Of a DNA stretch of 64,000 nt, positions 50,746-57,491 are shown one piece after another. Made by a program: the position numbers and the translations under genes. The stretch is from assembly GCA_947458745.1 (NCBI GenBank), contig CANGYQ010000002.1, positions 1-64,000 of the forward strand. The letters are read 5' to 3'. This stretch comes from Bryobacteraceae bacterium (GTDB lineage Bacteria; Acidobacteriota; Terriglobia; Bryobacterales; Bryobacteraceae). Within the stretch, counting starts at the first letter, position 1. Every line of letters starts with the position of its first letter. Below the pieces are notes generated by a model. It worked only from the letters and a program-made list of their open reading frames with translations. It had not been told where the DNA came from and made no database searches.

Positions 50746-51360
50746 TCAGCTATTTTTCACGACGACGTTTTGGAGCCGGTCCGCTACGTCTTCGCAAGCG
50801 TCTGTGGCCGCTTCCAGCGTCTCGTACACTTCTTTGTACTTCATCAGCCGGATGGGATCCTTTTCGTTTTCAAACAGGGCCGAGACGGCGCCGCGAACCA
50901 CGCGGTCCGCCGCTTCCTCCAACCGGTTCACTTCGATGCAGTGCACGAGAACCGATTCCTGCTTTTCCAAGGCCAGGAAGGCCCGCTGCAAGCTCATGAC
51001 GCATTCTTCGACCAGCTTCACCAGATCCCGCAGCGTGGGCGTGATCTGATCGATGCGGTAGGAGTTCATCCGATGAGTGGCGTCCTCGATATAGTCGATG
51101 ACGTCGTCCAGGTGGGAGGCCAGGGACTGGATATCTTCGGGATCAATGGGGGTGATGAAGGTTTCACCCAACTTGATGAAGATTTCATGGATGACGGCGT
51201 CGGCCTGGGTTTCCAGATCGGTGACCTTGGCTTCGGTGTCCGGCAAGGCAGCCAACCCAGCATCCAGCCCGTGCCGCAGAGCTTGCGCGGCAGCCAGGAT
51301 CAAAGAGACCTGTTGGTTGAAAAAGTGGAAAAACTTCTCTTCCCGTGGGAGAAATCGCAT
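50746..51360 (-). CDS. DUF47 family phosphate-transport accessory protein (PhoU-like)
   Basis: A 204-residue all-helical protein of the PhoU/DUF47 fold: FFHFFNQQVSLILAAAQAL, LETQADAVIHEIFIKLGETF, PIDPEDIQSLASHLDDVIDY and EAADRVVRGAVSALFENEK. Charged residues in these helices form the metal-binding bundle of the family. It is known as the companion of Pit transporters and thought to regulate them. It is transcribed ahead of the PiT gene in one unit. Confidence 0.93.
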   Translation of the reverse strand: MRFLPREEKFFHFFNQQVSLILAAAQALRHGLDAGLAALPDTEAKVTDLETQADAVIHEIFIKLGETFITPIDPEDIQSLASHLDDVIDYIEDATHRMNSYRIDQITPTLRDLVKLVEECVMSLQRAFLALEKQESVLVHCIEVNRLEEAADRVVRGAVSALFENEKDPIRLMKYKEVYETLEAATDACEDVADRLQNVVVKNS

Positions 51361-51454
51361 ACGAGGCTGTGGTTGGTCTCTTTTGGGGGCGTTTCGCGTT
51401 CTATCGGCACACTATCTTCGCATCGTGCTGAAAGGAAGGTCAACCCTCGGATGG

Positions 51455-52243
51455 TTACGAACTGGTTAAAACCGGCAGTAATGACTCGGTGGGGGTTTCG
51501 TCGGGCGCATCGGGGTCCAGATAGCGCGGGTCGAGCAGGCGCTGGTGCTTGATGTTCCCCATGGCCCCGAGCAGCGTTTCTTTCAGATACGGATGGTCCT
51601 GTTCCAGTTCGAGGAAGATGTCGCGGAGGGAGCGGCGGACGGTGCCGGTCTTCTGCGAGCAGCCGCAGGGGATGACGGGCGCGGCCAGGGTCCCGGCGTA
51701 CTGAGTGGTCAACTTTTCATCGACGAAGACCAGCGGCCGGATGAGGCGGAAGTCCTTGTTCTTGGAATAGGTGACCGGCGGCAGGGCCGAAAGCTGGCCG
51801 GTGAACATGGCGTTGCGGAGGAAGGCCTCGCAGAAATCGTCGGCGGTGTGGCCCAGGGCGATGACGTTGGCACCCAGCTCCTTGCCCACCTGATAGACGG
51901 CCCGGCGCCGGAAGCGGCTACAGACATCGCAACCATGATCAGGCTGCTCGTCCAGCAGGCGGAACGAGGGGCCGTCTTCGAAGTAGGTCCACTCAATGCC
52001 GCGCGACTGCAGCCATTCGCCGGTAGGGGCAAAGGGCGCAAGAAACTTGCCTTGTTCGATGGTGAAGGCGCAGACCGAAAAATCGATGGGGGCGCGCTTC
52101 TGCAGGGCCAGCAGGGCGTCCAGCAAGGTGAGCGAATCCTTGCCGCCGGACACGCCGACGGCGACGCGGTCGCCATCACGGATCATCTTGAAGCGCGTGA
52201 CGGCCTCCGCTACTTTGCGGCCAATGATTCTTTCCAGGTCCAA
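51455..52243 (-). CDS. ttcA: tRNA 2-thiocytidine synthetase TtcA-like PP-loop protein
   Basis: A 262-residue PP-loop ATPase. The SGGKDS motif is in VAVGVSGGKDSLTLLDAL. The central CxxC is in DHGCDVCSRFRRR, and a later Cys pair lies in PCGCSQKTGTVRR, together able to bind an iron-sulfur cluster. GHTADDFCEAFLRNAMFTG is typical. It thiolates cytidine 32 of some tRNAs. I favour the TTG start at 52243 because TATAAT ends six bases before it and relatives begin near DLERIIGRKV. An ATG at 52273 is the alternative and lies upstream of that promoter-like element. Confidence 0.88.
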   Translation of the reverse strand: MDLERIIGRKVAEAVTRFKMIRDGDRVAVGVSGGKDSLTLLDALLALQKRAPIDFSVCAFTIEQGKFLAPFAPTGEWLQSRGIEWTYFEDGPSFRLLDEQPDHGCDVCSRFRRRAVYQVGKELGANVIALGHTADDFCEAFLRNAMFTGQLSALPPVTYSKNKDFRLIRPLVFVDEKLTTQYAGTLAAPVIPCGCSQKTGTVRRSLRDIFLELEQDHPYLKETLLGAMGNIKHQRLLDPRYLDPDAPDETPTESLLPVLTSS

Positions 52244-52249
52244 GGTTCC

Positions 52250-52255
52250 ATTATA
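52250..52255 (-). promoter_or_regulatory. Perfect -10 (TATAAT) for ttcA (leaderless TTG)
   Basis: TATAAT on the minus strand, six bases before TTG. It lies inside the longer reading frame from 52273 and argues for the shorter product. Confidence 0.45.
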
Positions 52256-52297
52256 GTTTTTAACAGCACCCATCCGCAGGGAGAAAGAAGAGTCACG

Positions 52298-53578
52298 ATG
52301 AACCTGGTTCCATTACTGCTATCGCTGCCGACACTGTTGCAGACGGAGATGACAGAGCGCGGCATCCCGGGCGCGGCGCTGGCGATCATCAAGGACGGCC
52401 AGATTATCTACTCGGTGGGTGTGGGGGTGTCGAGCACGGAGACCAATGAGCCGGTACGGGCGGAGATGTTGTTCCGGGCCGGGTCGACGACGAAGATGAT
52501 GACGGCGGCGGCGCTGCTGCAGTTGTCATTGGACGGCAAGATTGGGCTGGATGAGCCGATCGGCAACCGGGTGCCCACGCTACCGGCCGCGTTGCGCGGC
52601 TTGACCGTGCATCAACTGTTGAGCCATACCAGCGGCCTGATCCCCGATACCGGCTTTAATGGCTCCCACGACGATTCCGGGTTGGCGGCCAATATCATGA
52701 GCTGGGACGAGAAGCGGTTCTTCACGAAGCCGGGCCGGGTGTATAGCTATTCGAACCATGGCTACGCGCTGGCTGGTTATCTGGTGGAGAAGCTATCGGG
52801 CAAGCCGTTCGCGGATGCGGTGCGCGAGATGGTGTTCCGGCCGGCGGGCATGGCGCGGACGACGTTCCGGCCGCTGGAGGCGATGACGTATCCACTGTCG
52901 CAGGGCCACAACGAGAAGAGCGCGGTGGTGCGGCCTTCGGCGGACCATGCGGGGTTTTGGCCGGCGGGGTCGATGTTTACGAATGTGCTGGAGCTGGCCC
53001 GGTTCGCGGATGGCTTCATGAAGCAGCGTTTTCCGGACAAGCGGCTGGATGGGCGGGTGGTGGCGGGATTGACGGCACCCCGCGTCGCCCTGCCCACCAA
53101 TCCGACGGCCGATTACGGCTATGGCGTGATTGTCGAGAAATGGCGCGGGGTCACCCGGTGGTCCCATTCGGGGTCGCGGGAAGGCTACGGAAGCATGCTG
53201 ATCATGGCACCGGAGCAGAATCTGGCCATTGCGCTGATGACCAACCGGAGCGGGGCGAATCTGCCGCGGACGCTGGAGAAGATCCAGGAGGCGCTGCTGC
53301 CCGTTGATCCAGCTCCGGCGGCACCGACAGAGGTAAGCTTTGCGGCGGGGGAGATGGAGCGGATGGCCGGGGTCTACGCCCGGGGCGCGCAGAAGGCGGA
53401 GCTAACTTTGCGGGAGGGCAAGCTGTGGCTGGCGACTCCGGGCGGTCCGGCGGAGGTGAAGCGGCTGTCGGATGGGTCAGTGAAGGCGCATGGGCAGACG
53501 GGGTGGTTCTCGTTGCTGGAGGGGGGCCGGATGCAGTATTTGCATGTTTCCGGGTTGCCGTATGAACGGGTGCCATAG
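52298..53578 (+). CDS. Serine hydrolase, class C beta-lactamase/penicillin-binding type
   Basis: A 426-residue protein with a short hydrophobic N-terminus (MNLVPLLLSLPTLLQ). Active-site motifs of the beta-lactamase fold are SxxK in FRAGSTTKMMTAAALLQL, YxN in VYSYSNHGYALAGYLVEKLSG and a His-Ser-Gly near residue 290 in RWSHSGSREGYGSML, taking the place of the KTG box. The last about 80 residues are a beta domain like that of related esterases and D-aminopeptidases. It is more likely an esterase or peptidase than a resistance enzyme. AGGGAG lies upstream of the ATG. Confidence 0.9.
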   Translation: MNLVPLLLSLPTLLQTEMTERGIPGAALAIIKDGQIIYSVGVGVSSTETNEPVRAEMLFRAGSTTKMMTAAALLQLSLDGKIGLDEPIGNRVPTLPAALRGLTVHQLLSHTSGLIPDTGFNGSHDDSGLAANIMSWDEKRFFTKPGRVYSYSNHGYALAGYLVEKLSGKPFADAVREMVFRPAGMARTTFRPLEAMTYPLSQGHNEKSAVVRPSADHAGFWPAGSMFTNVLELARFADGFMKQRFPDKRLDGRVVAGLTAPRVALPTNPTADYGYGVIVEKWRGVTRWSHSGSREGYGSMLIMAPEQNLAIALMTNRSGANLPRTLEKIQEALLPVDPAPAAPTEVSFAAGEMERMAGVYARGAQKAELTLREGKLWLATPGGPAEVKRLSDGSVKAHGQTGWFSLLEGGRMQYLHVSGLPYERVP

Positions 53579-53596
53579 GGGGCGAAGCGGGGTGGG

Positions 53597-53621
53597 GACC
53601 GATCCCTGGTGGTCGCGGCTC
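53597..53621 (-). repeat. Dispersed intergenic hairpin repeat copy, minus strand
   Basis: On the minus strand GAGCCGCGACCACC is followed by AGGGATCGGTC. The hairpin arms GACC and GGTC are kept although the loop-side bases changed. It lies between the serine hydrolase and the glycan operon. Confidence 0.6.
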
Positions 53622-53650
53622 GGTAGCGGCCGGCAATCGGCCAAGCGGCG

Positions 53651-54547
53651 ATGAGGGTGGCGCTGGATGGTGCGCCGCTGGGCCTGGAGGCGGGCGGGCT
53701 GCGGCGGTATGTGGAGGAACTGACGAAGGCGCTGCGCCAGGAGTTTCCGGCCGATCAGTTTGAGCCGTTGACGCCGGGCGGCGGACGCTGGTGGTTGAGC
53801 GGTGTCTGGAAGCACCCGTTTGATCTGTTCCATGGCACCAACTTTGAGGTGCCGGTGTTGCCGTTGCGGCCGGCGGTGATCACGGTGCATGACCTGGCAC
53901 CCTGGCGTTATCCGGCCAACAATCCGCGGGTGCGGCGGAGGACACCGTGGCTGCTGCGGTTGCGGCTGGCCCGGTTTGTGATTACGCCGAGCGAAGCGGT
54001 GCGGCGCGAAGTGATCGCGGAATTTGGGTGGGCTCCGGAGCGGGTGGTGGCCACGCCGCTGGCGGCACCGGAGTGGATGCGTCCGCCGAAAGTGACGCCG
54101 GTGACGGGGAAGCCCTATTTTCTCTATGTCGGCGATGACATCCCGCGCAAGAATGTCGCGGTGATCCGGGAGGCGTCTCGGGTGCTGGGGGTGCAACTGC
54201 GGGAGACGCGCGGCCAGGTGCCTGACGAAGAGTTGCCGGCGCTGTATGCCGGGGCGGCGGCGGTGCTCTATCCATCGCATTACGAGGGATTTGGCTTGCC
54301 CGTGCTAGAGGCGATGCAGTGTGGCGCGGCGGTGATCACGTCACGGGATCCGGCGCTGATGGAGACCGCCGGGGAGGCGGCGCTGGCGGTTGAGCCCGGC
54401 GATTGGGTGGAGGCGATGCGGGCGATGCGCGATCAACCAGACCGGCGGCGGGAGTGGCAGGAACGTGCCATCCGGCGGGCGGCGACATTCTCCTGGGCAC
54501 GCACGGCCCGGGCCACGTACGATATCTACATTGCCGCGCTTCATTAA
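53651..54547 (+). CDS. Glycosyltransferase, GT4-like (first gene of glycan operon)
   Basis: A 298-residue glycosyltransferase, short for GT4. The N-terminus MRVALDGAPLGLEAGGLRRY is typical of mannosyltransferase-like members. VITVHDLAPWRYP follows, then PYFLYVGDDIPRKNVAVI. The donor-binding end is AVLYPSHYEGFGLPVLEAMQCGAAVITS with the EGFGLPxLE nucleotide-sugar motif. It should add a sugar to a lipid-linked or growing glycan at the inner membrane. The following gene starts within its last codons. Donor and acceptor are unknown. Confidence 0.92.
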   Translation: MRVALDGAPLGLEAGGLRRYVEELTKALRQEFPADQFEPLTPGGGRWWLSGVWKHPFDLFHGTNFEVPVLPLRPAVITVHDLAPWRYPANNPRVRRRTPWLLRLRLARFVITPSEAVRREVIAEFGWAPERVVATPLAAPEWMRPPKVTPVTGKPYFLYVGDDIPRKNVAVIREASRVLGVQLRETRGQVPDEELPALYAGAAAVLYPSHYEGFGLPVLEAMQCGAAVITSRDPALMETAGEAALAVEPGDWVEAMRAMRDQPDRRREWQERAIRRAATFSWARTARATYDIYIAALH

Positions 54548-55637
54548 AAAGGCTCTTGTCCTGTGCCCTGAATCCCCCTTCCCCATGCATGGGGGCGGTC
54601 CGCTGCGGACTGCGTCCATCCTGGAATACCTGCGCAAGCGGGACTTTGCGGTTGACTTGATCCTGTTTGACGCGCCATCGGAACCTCCCGGTTTTGAGGA
54701 CGTGCTGTCGATCAACCTGCCGAAGCATTCGCGGTCGCTGGCGGCGCGGCTGGCTCGGAACGCGATCCGGTTTATTCGCCAAGTGCCGCCATTGGTGGAT
54801 CGTTTTTCGGGTTACGAGAAGCTGATGGCCAAGTGGCTGGAAGGCCGGACCTACGACGTCGCGGTGATCGAGCACTTCTGGGCGGCGCCGTACGTGGATC
54901 TGCTGCGGCGGCATGCGGTGCGGGTGGTCTGCGATCTGCACAACGTGGAGAGCGTTTGGCTGAAGCGCATGCGCTTACCGTTTGTGGGAGCGGCGCGGCG
55001 GCTGGAGCACAAGCTGCTGCCGATGTTCGACACGGTGCTGGTGACATCAAAGGAGGATGCGGCGCGGATTCCGGTGCCATCGGTGGTATACCCAAATGCG
55101 CTGCCCTTCCGCGAGAAACCGGTGAGGCCGCCGGTTCCGGCGGGTCAACCGCGGATTGCGATGTCGGGGAATTTCGACTTTGCGCCCAATGTCCAGGGCG
55201 CGCGCTGGTTTTCCCGAAATGTTTGGCCGCAGTTGGACCATATCCCTTGGAAGCTGATCGGCCGATGTAGCGATCAAATGCCATTCGGCGTGGCGACGGG
55301 GGCGGTGGAAGATGCGCTGCCGGAGTTGGCCCGGGTGGAGGTGGCGATTGTCCCGCTGCTGGCCGGGTCCGGGACGAGGCTGAAGATTCTGGAGGCGTGG
55401 GCGGCGGGAACACCTGTCGTTTCCACGACCATTGGCTGTGAAGGGTTGGGTGTGACCAGCGGCGTGGAACTGCTGATTGGGGATACGCCGGAGGAGTTTG
55501 CGGACGCTGTCTTGCGCTTGTTGGACAGCAAACACTTGCGGGCGGCTCTGGCGATCATGGGCCGGCGGCGGTATGAGCAGGAGTTTACCTGGCCCAAGGC
55601 CTGGGAGAAGTTGGATGAGGCGCGTGCACTATACTGA
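54531..55637 (+). CDS. Glycosyltransferase family 4-like protein
   Basis: A 368-residue protein of the exopolysaccharide type: ALVLCPESPFPMHGGGPLRTA, VVCDLHNVESVWLKRM, RIAMSGNFDFAPNVQGARWF, VEVAIVPLLAGSGTRLKILEAWAAG in pieces, and EFADAVLRLLDSK. The GSGTRLKILE element is the GT4 equivalent of EGFG. The TTG at 54531, which overlaps the previous gene by 17 bases, is the best start because the conserved fold begins at its sixth codon. There is no Shine-Dalgarno, so translation is probably coupled. Confidence 0.86.
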   Translation: MPRFIKKALVLCPESPFPMHGGGPLRTASILEYLRKRDFAVDLILFDAPSEPPGFEDVLSINLPKHSRSLAARLARNAIRFIRQVPPLVDRFSGYEKLMAKWLEGRTYDVAVIEHFWAAPYVDLLRRHAVRVVCDLHNVESVWLKRMRLPFVGAARRLEHKLLPMFDTVLVTSKEDAARIPVPSVVYPNALPFREKPVRPPVPAGQPRIAMSGNFDFAPNVQGARWFSRNVWPQLDHIPWKLIGRCSDQMPFGVATGAVEDALPELARVEVAIVPLLAGSGTRLKILEAWAAGTPVVSTTIGCEGLGVTSGVELLIGDTPEEFADAVLRLLDSKHLRAALAIMGRRRYEQEFTWPKAWEKLDEARALY

Positions 55638-55646
55638 GAGCAAGCC

Positions 55647-56810
55647 ATGCGGATAGCGGTTGACGCGCACGCCATCGGGCGCAAGTTAACGGGGAACGAA
55701 ACCTACATCCGGAATATTATCCGTGAGTTGGCGCGTACGGACGAGGAATCGGAGTACGTGGCGTTTGTTTCGGCCAAGGGCGCGGAACGCCATATTCCGC
55801 AGCGGTTTGAGGCGCGTCGCGTTTCGAACAACCCCTTTGTGCGGTTGGGCTACCAGCTTCCGATGGAACTGGGCCGGTTGCGGCCGGATCTGATCCACGT
55901 GCAGTATACAGCTCCGCTGATCTGCCCGGTGCCGATTGTCGCCGTGGTGCATGACGTCAGCTATCTGGACCATCCGGAGTTTTTCTCGAAGTCTCGGGCG
56001 CTGCAACTGAAACTGACGGTCGCCCGGACGGTACGCCGCGCCGCCCGCATTGTGACGCAGAGTGAGTACTCCCGAAAATCGATCCTGCGGGTCTACGGCG
56101 TTGATCCGGAGCTGGTGCATGTGATTCCGCTGGGCGTCGACCCCTGCTTCCGGCCCATGGCCCGAGTGGCGGCCGAGAGTGGCGTGCGCGCCTCCTGCGG
56201 CATCAACTTTCCGTATGTGTTGACGGTAGGCGACTTGCAGCCCCGGAAGAACCAGGTGGGCTTGGTGCGGGCCTTCGCTGAGCTGCTGAAGGCACAGCCG
56301 AACCTACCGCACCATTTAGTATTGGTCGGCAAGGACAACTGGCACGGGCAGGAAGTCCGGGAGGCCGCCCGCCGGTCAGGCGTGGCGGAGCGGATTCACT
56401 TTACGGGTTTCGTGACGGATGAGCAGCTGCGGGAGCTCTATTGCGGCTGTGATGTTTTTGTATTCCCGTCGTTTTACGAAGGCTTCGGTTTGCCGGTGCT
56501 GGAAGCGATGGCCTGCGGACGGGCGGTAGCCTCGTCGAATGCAACGTCGCTTCCGGAAGTGGCCGATTCTTCGGCCCTGTTGTTTGATCCGGCTTCGATC
56601 CCGGAGATGGTGCGCGCCATGCGGGATCTGTTGGTGGATGCAGAGTTGAGGGCCCGGATGGAGCGGTTGGGCGTGCAGAACGCGGCCCGGTTCAGCTGGG
56701 AGCGGGCGGCACGGTCCACGCATGAGGTTTATCAGATGGTGGCGGGGCGCCGGGCAGCGGCTACCTCGACGGCTCCGGTGAGTTCAGCGTCGATGGTGCG
56801 CCGCCCGTGA
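55647..56810 (+). CDS. Glycosyltransferase, GT4 family (mannosyltransferase-like)
   Basis: A 387-residue GT-B glycosyltransferase. Marks are RIAVDAHAIGRKLTGNETYI, VVHDVSYLDHPEFFS, IVTQSEYSRKSIL, YVLTVGDLQPRKNQVGLVRA and VFPSFYEGFGLPVLEAMACG. The pattern is closest to mannosyl- or rhamnosyl-transferases in O-antigen and exopolysaccharide clusters. It follows the previous gene by nine bases and overlaps the next by GTGA. A C-terminal Ala/Ser-rich tail of about 20 residues is probably disordered. Confidence 0.93.
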   Translation: MRIAVDAHAIGRKLTGNETYIRNIIRELARTDEESEYVAFVSAKGAERHIPQRFEARRVSNNPFVRLGYQLPMELGRLRPDLIHVQYTAPLICPVPIVAVVHDVSYLDHPEFFSKSRALQLKLTVARTVRRAARIVTQSEYSRKSILRVYGVDPELVHVIPLGVDPCFRPMARVAAESGVRASCGINFPYVLTVGDLQPRKNQVGLVRAFAELLKAQPNLPHHLVLVGKDNWHGQEVREAARRSGVAERIHFTGFVTDEQLRELYCGCDVFVFPSFYEGFGLPVLEAMACGRAVASSNATSLPEVADSSALLFDPASIPEMVRAMRDLLVDAELRARMERLGVQNAARFSWERAARSTHEVYQMVAGRRAAATSTAPVSSASMVRRP

Positions 56811-57481
56811 GAAGTCTGTGCCTTCTGCTGGCGCTAGCCGCGGCGGCCCGCGCGGATGAAAGTCTCCGCTACGTCATCAACTGGCCCAGCGGGTTGAGCC
56901 TGGGCGAGGCGCAGTTGGAATCACGTGCGGTCAGCACCGGCATGGATGCTCCTTCGCGCATGGAGTACCGGTTTTTCCTGGATGCTTCGGTGCCGGGCTT
57001 TACCGTGGCAGACCGGCTGCGGTCACTGGTGTCTGACCGGCTGTGCTCGATTGAGTTCGAGAAAAAGATCCAGCACGGACTGCGCAAGGCCTCCGAGAAG
57101 GTGACCTTCAAACCGGATGCGGACGTGGCGACGCGGGAGACGGTGGGTGGGGGCAAAAGCGACATCCCCATCTCTGGCTGCGCGCATGATGCACTGGCGT
57201 ACCTCTATCATCTGCGGCGCGAACTGGCAGCGGGGCGTTTGCCGCAGGCGCAGACCATCCTGTTTGGCGCGCCTTACCAGATCAGCCTACACTTTGCCGG
57301 CACCGAAGAGATCCGCGTGAACGATCAGCGTATACCGGCGGACCGGCTGGAGGCTCGGCTGAAGGGCCCGGCTTCGCAATCGAAATTTGAACTCTTCTTT
57401 GCGCATGACGCAACGCGGCGGCTGCTGAAGGTGCGGGTGCCGCTGCCGCTGGGATCGTTCAGCATGGATCTGGTTGACTAA
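56807..57481 (+). CDS. DUF3108 domain protein, exported
   Basis: A 224-residue protein with a signal peptide (MRSLCLLLALAAAARA). The mature part follows the DUF3108 pattern: LRYVINWPSGLSLGEAQLES, FFLDASVPGFTVADRL, DIPISGCAHDALAYLYHLRR and FFAHDATRRLLKVRVPLPLG. The family is periplasmic and has a barrel-like fold; its role is unknown. The position in the middle of a glycan operon is notable and suggests a link to envelope glycan export. The GTG start overlaps the preceding stop. Confidence 0.86.
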   Translation: MRSLCLLLALAAAARADESLRYVINWPSGLSLGEAQLESRAVSTGMDAPSRMEYRFFLDASVPGFTVADRLRSLVSDRLCSIEFEKKIQHGLRKASEKVTFKPDADVATRETVGGGKSDIPISGCAHDALAYLYHLRRELAAGRLPQAQTILFGAPYQISLHFAGTEEIRVNDQRIPADRLEARLKGPASQSKFELFFAHDATRRLLKVRVPLPLGSFSMDLVD

Positions 57482-57491
57482 AAGCCCACCC

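Noticed and set aside
51545-52297. Long open frame upstream of the serine hydrolase, giving a 677-residue protein
   Set aside because: The additional 251 residues are the antisense of ttcA and show no domain; the ATG at 52298 has its own ribosome-binding region and the correct N-terminus.
52298-53578. Beta-lactamase resistance gene
   Set aside because: The SxxK and YxN motifs fit, but there is no KTG box and the additional C-terminal beta domain points to esterase or peptidase relatives.
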